In this document: positions 8,438 to 18,150 of the stretch, piece after piece
Layout of the letters: each line of letters opens with the position of its first letter
Numbering within the stretch: the stretch's first letter is position 1
Assembly (NCBI GenBank): GCA_019636345.1
Contig: JAHBXQ010000001.1
Coordinates: 587,985 to 651,984, forward strand
DNA: 64,000 nucleotides
Direction: 5' to 3'
From: Pirellulales bacterium
Lineage (GTDB): Bacteria > Planctomycetota > Planctomycetia > Pirellulales > Lacipirellulaceae
Program-made: the position numbers and the translations under genes
The notes under the pieces: generated by a model
What the model was told of the DNA's origin: nothing
What the model saw: the letters and a program-made list of their open reading frames with translations, nothing else
The model's database searches: none

Positions 8438-9649
8438 ATGCCGGACGTGATTGTCGAGGAACCTTATCAGTTCATCCCGCCGGTCTACAGCAGTTTCTGG
8501 CCGAAGGCGGTCGCCTTGCTCGTGCCGGGGTTCATCCGCAAGACCTACGGGGTTCACTCGGTCGAGACTCGGGACGCCTTCAAGATGAAGGCGTCGCTCG
8601 ACGCGGGGCACGGCGTGCTGGTGGCGCCGAACCATAGCCGGCTGTCCGACCCGCTGAATTTCACGGGACTGGTGCGCGAGACGGGGCGGCATATGCACGC
8701 GATGGCGTCCTGGCATTTGTTCAAGAAGGACTGGCTGAGCCGGTTCATGCTGCGGCGGATCGGGGCGTTCAGCCTGTATCGCGAGGGCGCGGATCGGCAG
8801 GCCCTGGAAACGGCGATCGACATCCTGGTGCGGGCCCAGCGACCGCTGGTCGTGTTCGCCGAGGGCGCCGTCTCGCGGCACAACGACGTCCTGATGCCGT
8901 TCATGGACGGCGTGTCGTTCATCGCGCGCACCGCGGCGAAGCGCCGCGAGAAGGCGGACCACCGCGGCAGCGTCGTCATCCATCCCGTGGCGATTCGGTA
9001 CTTCTTCCGCGGCGATCTCGAGAAGTCGGTCACGCCGGTCTTGGAGGAAATCGAATCCCACTTCGCCTGGCATCCGCAAAAGGACAAGACGCTGATCGAG
9101 CGAATCCGCCAAATCGCCCAGGCGCTGTTGTCGCTAAAGGAGATCGAGTACTTCGGCTACGCCCGCACGGGCGACTTCTACGAGCGGGTCGACAACCTGA
9201 TCGAGGACGTGCTTGCCAATTTGGAGCAGAAGTGGGGCATCCGTGAACGAGAATCGGGAGTCGTCGCGCGAGTCAAGAACCTCCGTACGGCGATCCTGCC
9301 GGGGCTGATCAACGGCAATCTCACGGAAGCCGAGAAGCACGAACGGCGCAAGGAGTTGGCCGCCTGCTTCTACGTCCAGCAGATGTCGCACTATCCGCGG
9401 AACTACGTGCGGATGTCGCAGAAGAACGTTCCCGAGCACATCCTCGAGACGGTCGAGCGGTTCGAGGAGGATTTCACCTCCCGGCTGACCGTGCACGGCC
9501 CCCTGCATGCAATCGTGCAAGCGGGGGATGCGATTCCCGTGCCGGCGGAGCGGGCGCCGAAAGGCGAACCTGACCCGATCATGGAGGAAGTCCGCACCCA
9601 ACTGACGGCGATGTTGCACAAACTGGCCGAGGAATCGCCGCGGGTTTGA
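8438..9649 (+). CDS. PlsC-like acyltransferase with long C-terminal extension
   Basis: The protein has 403 residues. The N-terminal half is a glycerolphosphate acyltransferase domain: block I NHSRLSDPL supplies the HX4D catalytic pair, and block III is VVFAEGAVSRHND. Family members transfer acyl chains to lysophosphatidate or similar lipids at the membrane. The acyltransferase part ends near residue 190; the C-terminal ~200 residues (IESHFAWHPQKDKTLIERIRQ onward split into two parts, with VRVKNLRTAILPGL-like helical sequence) are not part of the usual ~240-residue PlsC and I cannot assign them. The start at 8438 is the only ATG near the N-terminus. Divergent from xerD with about 250 bases between them. 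Confidence 0.82.
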   Translation: MPDVIVEEPYQFIPPVYSSFWPKAVALLVPGFIRKTYGVHSVETRDAFKMKASLDAGHGVLVAPNHSRLSDPLNFTGLVRETGRHMHAMASWHLFKKDWLSRFMLRRIGAFSLYREGADRQALETAIDILVRAQRPLVVFAEGAVSRHNDVLMPFMDGVSFIARTAAKRREKADHRGSVVIHPVAIRYFFRGDLEKSVTPVLEEIESHFAWHPQKDKTLIERIRQIAQALLSLKEIEYFGYARTGDFYERVDNLIEDVLANLEQKWGIRERESGVVARVKNLRTAILPGLINGNLTEAEKHERRKELAACFYVQQMSHYPRNYVRMSQKNVPEHILETVERFEEDFTSRLTVHGPLHAIVQAGDAIPVPAERAPKGEPDPIMEEVRTQLTAMLHKLAEESPRV

Positions 9650-9890
9650 CGCGGGGGAACCTCGAGGGATTGCGGCTCAGGAGGCAGGTGGCCGCGGACG
9701 CGTGCTCCCAGCCGTCAGATCGGCCTTCCCGGGAAGGTTTGCGCGACCGGTCACAATCGGGGCGAACTCCGCCCTGCCCCGCAGGGTCTGAAGTGCGTAA
9801 GATGGACAAATCGCGCTCCCCCGGGACCCGCGGCGCCCCGCCCGCCGCGCCCGGCTTGCCGGCGGGCGCCCTTGGGATAAGGACCCGGTC

Positions 9891-11645
9891 GTGGACGACT
9901 CGGAACCCGAATTGGCCAATGCCGAGACGATCGAGGCCTCGCCCGACGCCTTGGAACGAATCGCAGGGCAGACCTCGCGCCGCCGGCGTTTGTTCGACGG
10001 CGGCAGTTCGGACGGCACGCTGGGGAGCACCGGCCGACTGAGACAGTCGGCCCACCGGCGCGTGGCGCTGGTCGAGGGCTCGACCCCTCACATGAGCAGC
10101 GAGACGCGAACCCTGCTGCGCCGCCGGTTGCGGATCGTCGCCTGCCTGCTGCTCGGCGGGTTCGCGACGTTTCTGGTTTGGTCGCTGTTCGCTTACCCGT
10201 TGGCCGAGCATGTCAGCGACAAGCGGCTGACGATCTTCGTCGCACACATCGCCGTGACCGGGATCTTGGCCCTCGCGGCGCGTAAACTGTGCGCGAAGTG
10301 CGACCTGTCGATGACCGCGCTCCGGGTGGCCGAGGCGATCGTATTCGGCGTGCCGGCCGCGTTCTTCATCGTCCTGAACTATCAGAAGCTGTCGCTGTGC
10401 TCGAGCCTCACCGACGGTCATTCGCACATCCCCAACGTCGTGGGGGCGTGGACCCTGCTGATCTTTTGCTACGCCTTGCTGGTTCCCAACCGGTGGCGGC
10501 GCGCGGCGATCGTGCTAGGCGCCATGGGGGCGGCTCCGATCATCGTCATGGCGGTCGCCTATTTCCGCTTGCCGCAGTTCGCCGAGTTGGTGACGCTTCC
10601 CGAGTTTCGCGGCAGCTTCACTGAGCATTTTCTGATGATGGCCCTGTCGGTCGTCGTGGGCGTGGTCGGGGTCCATTCGATCAACTCGCTGCGACGCGAG
10701 GCGTTCGTCGCGAAGCAGCTTGGTCAGTATCGTCTGAAGCGAATGCTCGGCTCCGGCGGGATGGGCGAGGTCTACTTGGCCGAGCACCAGATGATGAAGC
10801 GTCCCTGCGCGATCAAGATCATCCGCCCTGAGAAGGCGGGCGATCCCAAGGTGCTGGCGCGGTTCGAACGCGAGGTGCGGGCCACCGCCAAGCTGTCCCA
10901 TTGGAACTCGATTGACATTTACGATTACGGCCGGACCGAGGACGGCACGTTCTACTACGTCATGGAATTCCTGCCTGGGCACAACATCGGCGAGCTGGTC
11001 AACGCCCACGGGCCTCTGCCGGCGGCGCGGATCATTCACCTGATGCGGCAGGTGTGCGACGCGCTGGCCGAGGCTCACGAGCAGGGGCTGATCCATCGCG
11101 ACATCAAGCCGGCGAACATCTACTGCGCCTATCGGGGCGGGCTCTTCGACGTGGCGAAGCTGCTCGACTTCGGGCTCGCCAAGCCGATCGCCGACACGAC
11201 CGACTCGGGGCTGACCCAGGAGGGCGCCATCACGGGTTCGCCGCTGTACATGTCGCCTGAACAAGCGACGGGCGGCGATGCAATCGACGCCCGCAGCGAC
11301 GTTTACTCGCTGGGCGCGGTGATGTACTTCATGGCGACCGGCCGGCCTCCGTTCGCTCATGCGTCGGCGATCAAGGTGCTGGTGGCCCACGCGGCCGAGG
11401 ACCCCGAGCCGCCGCGGATGTTGCGGCCCGAGTTGCCCCCGGCCCTGGAGGAGGCGATTCTCCGCTGCCTGGAGAAGCGCCCCGACGATCGGTTTCAAAG
11501 CGCCGGAGAGCTCCGCGCGGCCCTTGAGGCGATTGAGACCGACGAGACCTGGTCGAGCCAGATCGCCTGCCAGTGGTGGCGCGACTTTGGCTGCCCGCAG
11601 CGCAAGGCCCTGGCCGAAGAAGCTGCCGAAATGGCCGCGGTGTGA
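9891..11645 (+). CDS. Membrane-anchored Ser/Thr protein kinase (PknB-like)
   Basis: The 584-residue protein has an N-terminal cytoplasmic stretch and a cluster of about four to six hydrophobic helices in residues 85-265 (examples: IVACLLLGGFATFLVWSLF, ALSVVVGVVGVHSI). A complete Hanks-type kinase domain then spans about 279-545. It has the glycine loop LGSGGMGEVYLAEH, catalytic lysine in CAIKIIRP, HRDIKPANIY, DFGLAKP, and the activation segment SPLYMSPEQ. All catalytic residues are intact. The start codon is GTG at 9891, since no nearer ATG precedes the N-terminal region. In most bacterial PknB-type kinases the kinase domain comes first and the membrane helix later, so the order here is reversed, as in some other planctomycete kinases. 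The target is unknown. Confidence 0.9.
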   Translation: MDDSEPELANAETIEASPDALERIAGQTSRRRRLFDGGSSDGTLGSTGRLRQSAHRRVALVEGSTPHMSSETRTLLRRRLRIVACLLLGGFATFLVWSLFAYPLAEHVSDKRLTIFVAHIAVTGILALAARKLCAKCDLSMTALRVAEAIVFGVPAAFFIVLNYQKLSLCSSLTDGHSHIPNVVGAWTLLIFCYALLVPNRWRRAAIVLGAMGAAPIIVMAVAYFRLPQFAELVTLPEFRGSFTEHFLMMALSVVVGVVGVHSINSLRREAFVAKQLGQYRLKRMLGSGGMGEVYLAEHQMMKRPCAIKIIRPEKAGDPKVLARFEREVRATAKLSHWNSIDIYDYGRTEDGTFYYVMEFLPGHNIGELVNAHGPLPAARIIHLMRQVCDALAEAHEQGLIHRDIKPANIYCAYRGGLFDVAKLLDFGLAKPIADTTDSGLTQEGAITGSPLYMSPEQATGGDAIDARSDVYSLGAVMYFMATGRPPFAHASAIKVLVAHAAEDPEPPRMLRPELPPALEEAILRCLEKRPDDRFQSAGELRAALEAIETDETWSSQIACQWWRDFGCPQRKALAEEAAEMAAV

Positions 11646-11815
11646 GGCTTTCCGGAGGCGGTTTTTCCCTCCGGCGCCCGGCGAGTTTCGCGGAAACCCG
11701 CCTGCGGCGGCGTGTTGCCTTGTTCGGCCCGCCGCCTGCTTTAAGATGAAGGGCTTGCCGCGACCCGGACGCGGCCGCCTGTATGCGATCGCCATCCCCG
11801 AGAGAATCTGGACCC

Positions 11816-13225
11816 ATGCCCTTCCCCGCCCCGCGAACGCTGTTTGAGAAGATCTGGGACAACCATGTCGTCCATGCCGAGGAGGGTCGGCAGACCATGC
11901 TGTACATCGACCTGCAGTTGGTGCACGAGGTGACCAGTCCCCAGGCGTTCGAGGGGTTGCGGCTCTCAGGGCGCAAAGTCCGCCGGCCGGAGCGGACCGT
12001 CGCCACCGCCGATCACAACGTGCCGACGACCGACCGCAGCTTGCCGATCGCCGATCCGATTTCCAAGCAGCAAATCGACACGCTGCGCGACAACTGTCGC
12101 GAGTTCGGCATCACCCACTACGACTTGGGAGACGCCCGGCAAGGGATTGTCCACGTCATGGGACCCGAACTGGGCTACACGCAGCCGGGGATGACGATCG
12201 TCTGCGGCGACAGCCACACCTCGACCCACGGCGCGTTCGGGGCATTGGCCTTCGGCATCGGCACCAGCGAGGTCGAGCACGTGCTGGCGACGCAGACGCT
12301 GCTTGCGTACAAGCCCAAGACGCTCGAACTGCGCGTCGACGGCGCCCTGGGCCGCGGCGTGACCGCCAAGGACCTGGTGCTGTACCTGATCGGTCAGATC
12401 ACCACCGACGGCGGCACCGGGTACTGCATCGAGTACACAGGCGAGGCGGTCCGCAGCCTGACAATGGAAAACCGGATGACGGTCTGCAACATGTCGATCG
12501 AGGCGGGCGCCCGGGCCGGGATGATCGCCCCCGACGAGACGACGTTTGCGTACCTGAAGGGTCGCCCCTTCGCCCCCGCCGGGGCCAAGTGGGAGCAGGC
12601 GCTCGCCGCATGGCGGCTGCTTCCCACCGACCCGGGCGCCAAATACGACAAGTCGCTGTCGTTCGCAGCGGCCGACATCGCACCGCAGGTCACCTGGGGG
12701 ACCAACCCCGGCCAGGTCGCCTCGGTGACGGCGACAGTGCCGACGCCGGCCGACTTCTCTGACGCGACCGACCAGAAGACGACCGCCCAGTCGCTTGAGT
12801 ACATGGGGCTCAAGGGAGGCGAGCCGATCACCGATCTGACGCTCGACCGCGTTTTCATCGGCAGTTGCACGAACGCCCGGATCGAGGACCTGCGAGCCGC
12901 CGCTGCGGTGGCCAAGGGGCGCCAAGTCGCCTCGACCGTCCACGCGATGGTCGTCCCGGGGAGCGGGCTGGTGAAGCAGCAAGCCGAAGCCGAAGGGCTC
13001 GACAAGATCTTTCGCGAGGCGGGCTTCGACTGGCGCGAGGCGGGCTGCAGCATGTGCCTGGCGATGAACCCCGACAAACTTGCTCCGGGCGAGCGGTGCG
13101 CGTCCACGAGCAACCGCAACTTCGAGGGCCGCCAGGGCAAGGGGGGACGCACCCATCTGGTGAGCCCCGCGATGGCCGCCGCCGCCGCGGTCGCGGGGCG
13201 CTTTGTCGACGTGCGGGAGTGGTAG
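11816..13225 (+). CDS. leuC: 3-isopropylmalate dehydratase large subunit
   Basis: LeuC with LeuD isomerises 2-isopropylmalate to 3-isopropylmalate in leucine synthesis, in the cytoplasm. At 469 residues the length matches the family. The [4Fe-4S] ligands are Cys351 ([11 protein letters not shown]), Cys411 and Cys414 (GCSMCLAMN), and the start matches the usual [15 protein letters not shown] 11816 was chosen over an earlier in-frame start at 11783 because the family begins just there. leuD follows after 57 bases, so the two are probably cotranscribed. Confidence 0.97.
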   Translation: MPFPAPRTLFEKIWDNHVVHAEEGRQTMLYIDLQLVHEVTSPQAFEGLRLSGRKVRRPERTVATADHNVPTTDRSLPIADPISKQQIDTLRDNCREFGITHYDLGDARQGIVHVMGPELGYTQPGMTIVCGDSHTSTHGAFGALAFGIGTSEVEHVLATQTLLAYKPKTLELRVDGALGRGVTAKDLVLYLIGQITTDGGTGYCIEYTGEAVRSLTMENRMTVCNMSIEAGARAGMIAPDETTFAYLKGRPFAPAGAKWEQALAAWRLLPTDPGAKYDKSLSFAAADIAPQVTWGTNPGQVASVTATVPTPADFSDATDQKTTAQSLEYMGLKGGEPITDLTLDRVFIGSCTNARIEDLRAAAAVAKGRQVASTVHAMVVPGSGLVKQQAEAEGLDKIFREAGFDWREAGCSMCLAMNPDKLAPGERCASTSNRNFEGRQGKGGRTHLVSPAMAAAAAVAGRFVDVREW

Positions 13226-13282
13226 CAAGCTCCGCGTCGTACCAATCTGCTGCACAATCCGTCAATCCTGTAGTCATTCGCT

Positions 13283-13873
13283 ATGAAACCTTTCACCACC
13301 CACTCCGGCCTCGTCGTCGCCCTCGATCGGGCCAACGTCGACACCGATCAGATCATTCCCAAGCAGTTTCTCAAGCGGATCGAGCGGACCGGGTTCGGCG
13401 AGTTCCTGTTTTGGGACTGGGCCCGGCTCGACGACGAATCGCCGAATCCGGACTTCGAACTGAACAAGCCGGAGGCGACGGGCGCGAGCGTGCTCTTGGC
13501 CCGTCGCAACTTTGGCTGCGGGTCGAGCCGCGAGCATGCCCCCTGGGCGCTCGAGGATTACGGCTTCCGTGTGATCGTGGCGCCATCGTTCGCCGACATC
13601 TTTTACAACAACTGCTTCAAGAACGGCATGTTGCCGATCAAGCTCAGCGAAGCGCAGGTCGAGGACTTGTTCCAACGGGCCGCAAGGCATGCCCCCTACA
13701 AACTGACCGCCGATCTTGAGTCGTGCACGCTGAGCGACGAGCACGGCTTTTCGGCCGCGTTCGAGGTCGAGCCGTTTCGCCGGCATTGTCTGCTGAACGG
13801 GCTCGACGACATCGGGCTCACGCTCCAGCTCGAAGACAAGATTACGGCGTACGAAGCGGCCCATGCCGGGTGA
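13283..13873 (+). CDS. leuD: 3-isopropylmalate dehydratase small subunit
   Basis: LeuD is the small swivel subunit of isopropylmalate isomerase. The 196-residue protein begins [20 protein letters not shown] and contains the typical [13 protein letters not shown] and [15 protein letters not shown], the substrate-recognition loop. Length and motifs are standard for the bacterial LeuD family. It follows leuC directly on the same strand. Other leu genes (leuA, leuB) are not in the window. Confidence 0.97.
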   Translation: MKPFTTHSGLVVALDRANVDTDQIIPKQFLKRIERTGFGEFLFWDWARLDDESPNPDFELNKPEATGASVLLARRNFGCGSSREHAPWALEDYGFRVIVAPSFADIFYNNCFKNGMLPIKLSEAQVEDLFQRAARHAPYKLTADLESCTLSDEHGFSAAFEVEPFRRHCLLNGLDDIGLTLQLEDKITAYEAAHAG

Positions 13874-13972
13874 GAGCGAGCGGGGCTCCGCGAGCGGACG
13901 CGCCGCGGCTCGCGTCCATGCCAACCGCTTGCGTGCCGAGGCCTCGGCGCTGGTTTTTTGTGAGCGAACTCG

Positions 13973-15040
13973 ATGATCCGGTTCCTGCTTGTGAGTTGTT
14001 TGCTGTCGGTTGTCGCGTCGGCTACGTCGTCTCGCTCCGCGGAGACCAAGACCCCTTGGGAGTCGTTCGCCGACCCGGCTGACGAAACCGAACAGTTCCA
14101 TGCGGAACCAGTCGTCGCCGGACTCGCCCGGCCGTGCGGGTTGGCGTTCCGGCCGGGAGCCCCGGAAGGCGTTCCGGCCGTGCTTTACTTCTCCGAAGCG
14201 GGGGCGGGCCGCGTCGTGCGCGTCGACCTCGACGACTCCCCGGCGCCGATCCCGGCAATCATCGGGTTTCCGACGCGCACCGTGCCGTCCCTTGGCGGGG
14301 CGAACCTCGGGCCGTTGGGGACCGCGTTTCTGACCAGGGCGAAGCTTGCCGTCGCCGAGGCCGGCTCGGGGGCGATTCGCGTCTACTCGATCGACGAGGT
14401 CGCACCAGCGGAGTACGGCGCGCCTGACCACGCGGCAGGCCCGGTGCGCGGTTCGCCGGCCGGGACCGGATTGTTCTCGCTCGCCCTTTTGGAGGACAAG
14501 GCGCTGTTCGCCGCGGGGCCTGAAGCGCCGGGAGCGACGCCGTCGCTCGTCCTGAAAGCCTCGCTCGCCGCCAACCAATTGACCGATTTGCAGCAGTTCG
14601 TTCCACTCGCCAAGCTGCCGCAGGCGAGCGCGCCGACGGCGCTCGCGATCAACTTCTCTCCCGACTCGCCGTACGTGGTGGCGGGTACGGCCGGCGAGCC
14701 GGGGCCGCAGGCCGACAGCGAGATCGCGTTTCTCAGTCCGCGCACTGGCGCCAAGGCGCTCGCGTTGCCGTGCGGGCTGCGCGACGTCGTCGCGCTGGCG
14801 TACAGTCCCGGCGGACAGCTCTATGCGGCCGATGCGTCGTGGGCCGACCCGACCGCGGGGGGCGTGTACCGCATCGACGCCGCGATGGTCGCTGGCAGGC
14901 AAGCGTGCCGGCCCGTGAAGATTGCTTCGCTCCTGCGGCCGATGTCGTTGGCGTTCGGCCCCGACGGCGTCCTCTACGCGGCTGCGTGGGGCTCCGAGGA
15001 GAACGAGGGCCGACTGCTTCGGATCGCGGGGGAACTATGA
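13973..15040 (+). CDS. Secreted beta-propeller-like protein
   Basis: The 355-residue protein has an N-terminal signal peptide (MIRFLLVSCLLSVVASATS) and repeating beta-rich segments of the NHL/sorbosone-dehydrogenase type: VAGLARPCGLAFRPGA near residue 45, LRDVVALAYSPGGQLYAAD near 265 and LLRPMSLAFGPDGVLYAAAW near 320. These G-L-A/F-x-P-D-G-x-L-Y motifs are the blades of a propeller. I see no heme-binding CxxCH, so it is probably a binding or scaffolding protein rather than a cytochrome; substrate unknown. Its stop codon overlaps the start of the next gene by ATGA. Confidence 0.7.
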   Translation: MIRFLLVSCLLSVVASATSSRSAETKTPWESFADPADETEQFHAEPVVAGLARPCGLAFRPGAPEGVPAVLYFSEAGAGRVVRVDLDDSPAPIPAIIGFPTRTVPSLGGANLGPLGTAFLTRAKLAVAEAGSGAIRVYSIDEVAPAEYGAPDHAAGPVRGSPAGTGLFSLALLEDKALFAAGPEAPGATPSLVLKASLAANQLTDLQQFVPLAKLPQASAPTALAINFSPDSPYVVAGTAGEPGPQADSEIAFLSPRTGAKALALPCGLRDVVALAYSPGGQLYAADASWADPTAGGVYRIDAAMVAGRQACRPVKIASLLRPMSLAFGPDGVLYAAAWGSEENEGRLLRIAGEL

Positions 15041-15357
15041 CACGGCGTGAAAAAATCGAAGCGATGCTCGCCGACGAACCGCATGACGTCTTCCTGCGGT
15101 ACAGCTTGGCGATGGAGTTGGACAAGGAGGGAGACAACGAGGCGAGCCTTGTCCGGCTCGACGAACTGATGCGCGACGAGCCCCCCTACGTCCCGGCGTA
15201 CTTCATGGCGGGGCAGCAGCTGACGCGTCTGGGCCGCGTTGCCGAAGCCCGGACAATCTTGCGCAACGGCATCGAAGCGGCCCGCGCCCAAGGCAACGCC
15301 CACGCCGCCGGCGAGATGAGCGAGTTTCTCGCGTCGCTGGGAGAACTCGGCGAGTGA
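15037..15357 (+). CDS. Small TPR protein
   Basis: This 106-residue protein starts at ATG 15037, overlapping the stop of the propeller gene in an ATGA junction, which fixes the start and suggests translational coupling. It is helical and resembles a two-TPR unit: DVFLRYSLAMELDKEGDNEAS, then VPAYFMAGQQLTRLGRVAEA and LRNGIEAARAQGNAHAAGEM. No signal peptide is visible, so it is probably cytoplasmic. It resembles small planctomycete TPR proteins encoded beside other genes; exact role unknown. Confidence 0.78.
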   Translation: MTRREKIEAMLADEPHDVFLRYSLAMELDKEGDNEASLVRLDELMRDEPPYVPAYFMAGQQLTRLGRVAEARTILRNGIEAARAQGNAHAAGEMSEFLASLGELGE

Positions 15358-15430
15358 GCGGAGGACTCTCGTGCGGAGGCGCGGAGGGAACTGAGGAAGA
15401 CTCAGAGACGGCGGCAAGCAGCACGCGTCG

Positions 15431-15844
15431 CTACGGCAAAGCGGCAAGTGATCGCCACAGCGCCGGTGAGATATCACAGGCAACTTTGCCATCAAGGTAG
15501 GGCAGCCAATCGTCGAGTCGACCGCCGCCATGGCGGTGCAAGACGACCGCCGTGATAGCCGGTGAGCGACTCATGCCGGCGCTGCACGCGACGAGCGTGC
15601 GAGACTCCGCTGGTCGCAGCAGTTCCAAAATGCACTGCACCACGCAATTCAGTGCTTCAGTGGGATTGTTGCCGTCATCGTGCAGCGGGAAGCGCAAGTA
15701 ACACATCGACCTCGGCAGCACGGCCGGCGGCTCTTCAGCCGCCAGATCAACGACTGTTGTCATGCCGTGTCGATTCAGCAATGCCACGTCTCGCGCGTCC
15801 CGTGCATTGCCGATCCACAGCTTGCGGTTCACGATCTCCTGCAT
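15431..15844 (-). CDS. Dual-specificity protein phosphatase-like protein
   Basis: The 137-residue protein has the cysteine-phosphatase signature VACSAGMSRSPA, with nucleophile Cys87 and phosphate-binding Arg93, and a possible general-acid Asp56/Asp57 in the loop PLHDDGN. Such compact DSP-like enzymes hydrolyse phosphotyrosine or phosphoserine/threonine on proteins, or other phosphomonoesters. The frame is open upstream across the PSP1 gene's end, but MQEIVNRKLWIGNARD starting at 15844 matches the usual N-terminus (a W-IG-N pattern). It lies 49 bases after the PSP1 gene on the same strand, so they may be cotranscribed. Confidence 0.85.
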   Translation of the reverse strand: MQEIVNRKLWIGNARDARDVALLNRHGMTTVVDLAAEEPPAVLPRSMCYLRFPLHDDGNNPTEALNCVVQCILELLRPAESRTLVACSAGMSRSPAITAVVLHRHGGGRLDDWLPYLDGKVACDISPALWRSLAALP

Positions 15845-15893
15845 GACTCGGCGTCTCCTCCGCGTGCTCAGCGTCTTTGCCTGAGCTTCCCGC

Positions 15894-16454
15894 TCAACGA
15901 TTCGCTTTCGCCGTTGCGCACGCGCTGGCGACGGCGCAGCTGGTGCAGGTGCTGCAGCCCCCCTGCCCTTTCGCTTCATCGGTGCCGCATCCTGGGCCGC
16001 AGCCTTCGGTGAGCGTGTCGGCGAAGCGGCGGAATTCGACGGCCGCTTCGTAGGTCTCGGCCAGTTGCGCCGTGATCGCCGCGGCCTCGGCCGGCGGGTC
16101 GCCAAGGAAATAGAAGTAGAGCCCCTGCCCGTCGAACAGGTGCTCGACGTCCACGAGCGCCGCCGGGACGTTGTGCTCGGCCAGCAGTTGCTCGCAGGCG
16201 GCGAACGCCTCGTGGCGATGTTTTTCGAGCCGCGCCTGCAGCAGGTCGTCCTCGACGGTCATGCGGCGCAAGATCTGGCCTTCGGCGTCCGCAGCCTCGT
16301 CGTGCGACTCGGGCTCGGCGACGATCTCGCCCAGTTCCAGGCCGCGCGAACTGCGGACCACGACCCGGGACCGGCGCGGATAGCGCACCGCCCCCGCGGC
16401 CGAGAATCGGCCGAGGGCGCCCAGGACTCCGTAGCGTACGAGGTGATAACCCAT
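15894..16454 (-). CDS. PSP1-domain protein (YaaT/RicT-like)
   Basis: The 186-residue protein has the PSP1 C-terminal domain: an N-terminal MGYHLVRYGVLGALGRF segment, VVVRSSRGLELGEIV, then ARLEKHRHEAFAACEQLL and the FDGQGLYFYFLG segment. The C-terminus is rich in cysteine (GCGPGCG, GGCSTCTSC), six in all in the last 36 residues, which could bind a metal or Fe-S cluster; the Bacillus RicT (YaaT) member acts with RicA/RicF in an Fe-S-containing complex affecting RNA processing. Start at ATG 16454 gives the family N-terminus. It is divergent from bioB across 269 bases. Confidence 0.85.
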   Translation of the reverse strand: MGYHLVRYGVLGALGRFSAAGAVRYPRRSRVVVRSSRGLELGEIVAEPESHDEAADAEGQILRRMTVEDDLLQARLEKHRHEAFAACEQLLAEHNVPAALVDVEHLFDGQGLYFYFLGDPPAEAAAITAQLAETYEAAVEFRRFADTLTEGCGPGCGTDEAKGQGGCSTCTSCAVASACATAKANR

Positions 16455-16723
16455 GGGGCGGCGGCAATCGCCGTGGTGGTGCGTGTCAGGACGTGTCGTG
16501 CCGGCCCTTGGATTGTGACAGGTCGCCGCGAGGATGCCAACGCCGTCGGAAGATCGGAGAGGCGGATCGCTGGGGGCGAGCGCAGGCGCCCTGCCAGCCT
16601 TCCCTGGCGAGGGTGAGTTGTCGCCGGTCGGGCGCTGTGCGACAATACGTCCTCGCGGTCGTGCCGGCGGCCGTGGTACGTCGTCAACTCTTTCCGACTT
16701 CCTTGTTGAGCGATCCCTCCGAC

Positions 16724-17773
16724 ATGACGCAACTCGCCTCCCCCGCCGGCTCCCTCGCCCAGTCCTCCGCAACCGATTGGAACCTGCTCGCCGACCGCGT
16801 CCTGGCGGGAGAACAACTCGACGCCGCCGACGCGCGGGCGATCCTGGCAGCACCGGACGAGGAGGTGCTCGAGCTGCTGGCGGCGGCGTACCGGGTGCGG
16901 CGGCGACACTTCGGCCGAACGGTGCAGTTGTATTTCCTGATGAACGCCAAAAGCGGGCTCTGCCCCGAAGACTGCGGATACTGTTCGCAGTCGAAGGTCT
17001 CTGAAGCGGAAATCCCGCGTTACAACCTGCTCAACCGCGAGCAATTGCTGGCCGGCGCCGAGGCTGCGGCCGAGCGGCAGGCCAAGACGTACTGCATCGT
17101 CATTTCGGCCCGCGGGCCCAACGAGCGTGAGATCGCCGCGATCGAATCGATCGTCCCCGAGATCAAGTCGAAGTACGGGCTCGACATCTGCGCGTGTCTC
17201 GGGTTGCTGACCCCCGACCAAGCGCAACGGTTGGCCGCGTGCGGGGTCAATCGCGTGAACCATAATCTCAACACGGGCGAAGCCCACTACGAGAAGATTT
17301 GCTCGACCCACACCTACGCCGACCGCGTGGAAACTCTCAAGGCGGTTCGCGCCGCGGGGATGGAGCTCTGCTCGGGGGGGATCATCGGCATGGGCGAACA
17401 GCCCCAGGACGTGGTTGACATGGCGCTGGAACTGCGCGATCTCGGGGTCGAGTCGATCCCCGTGAACTTCCTCAACCCCATCGAAGGAACGCCGCTGGAG
17501 GGGCAGTCGGAACTGACGGCCAACTACTGCCTCAAGGTGCTGGCGATGTTCCGGCTGGTGAACCCGGATCGCGAACTGCGGATCGCCGGCGGGCGCGAGC
17601 TGCGGCTCCGCAGCTTGCAGCCGTTGGGGCTCTTCGCGGCCAACTCGATCTTCGTGGGCGACTACCTGACGACCAAGGGCCAAGCCCCGCAGGCCGACTA
17701 CGAGATGATTCGCGACCTCGGGTTCGAGGTGACGATGACGACCGAAGTCGGCTCGCCCAAGGGCGCCCATTGA
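16724..17773 (+). CDS. bioB: Biotin synthase
   Basis: BioB is the radical SAM enzyme that inserts sulfur into dethiobiotin. The 349-residue protein has the radical SAM cluster CPEDCGYC at Cys80, Cys84 and Cys87, the substrate motif YNLLNREQLL, and the auxiliary-cluster region with later Cys and Arg residues in GGRELRLRSLQPLGLFAANSIF. The open frame begins further upstream, but ATG 16724 (MTQLASPAG) is the plausible start. Other bio genes are not adjacent, so it may be transcribed alone; no biotin operator is evident. Confidence 0.96.
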   Translation: MTQLASPAGSLAQSSATDWNLLADRVLAGEQLDAADARAILAAPDEEVLELLAAAYRVRRRHFGRTVQLYFLMNAKSGLCPEDCGYCSQSKVSEAEIPRYNLLNREQLLAGAEAAAERQAKTYCIVISARGPNEREIAAIESIVPEIKSKYGLDICACLGLLTPDQAQRLAACGVNRVNHNLNTGEAHYEKICSTHTYADRVETLKAVRAAGMELCSGGIIGMGEQPQDVVDMALELRDLGVESIPVNFLNPIEGTPLEGQSELTANYCLKVLAMFRLVNPDRELRIAGGRELRLRSLQPLGLFAANSIFVGDYLTTKGQAPQADYEMIRDLGFEVTMTTEVGSPKGAH

Positions 17774-18150
17774 GATTCGCTCGAAGGCGACCGCGCTGAG
17801 ATGAAGGGCGCGAGGAGACCGGGAGTATCGCCAACGGCCAAGCGAGCCGAGCTCGTGGGAGTCGGTGATTGGCGACTGGTCGTTTGCCGGTCTCTGCTTC
17901 TGGCCGAGGCGGACGTCCTTCCGGCGCCAGCATAAGGCGGCGCCGGCGGTGCTGTCGCGAAATGTCGCGATTCCCATACTCGCCATCTTGCCTGTGTTCT
18001 GCGACCGGAATTCTTCTCGGGATTGATTCATTCTTCGCAAGCGGCACGGCCGATAAATCCCCACAACGGGATTCCGTACCCGGCCGTCGTGGCGTCTGCG
18101 CGCCGACGGGCGACGTCGCGGACCACTGCTCATCTCGCGGAGATGCTGAA
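17774..18150 (+). other. Intergenic region without a recognised gene
   Basis: About 377 bases between bioB and the DUF11 gene. An in-frame extension of the downstream gene exists here but encodes Arg/Ser/Cys-rich, non-family sequence without a signal peptide at its start. I see no repeat, terminator hairpin with a T-run, or RNA gene. The promoter of the DUF11 gene is expected here. Confidence 0.45.
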
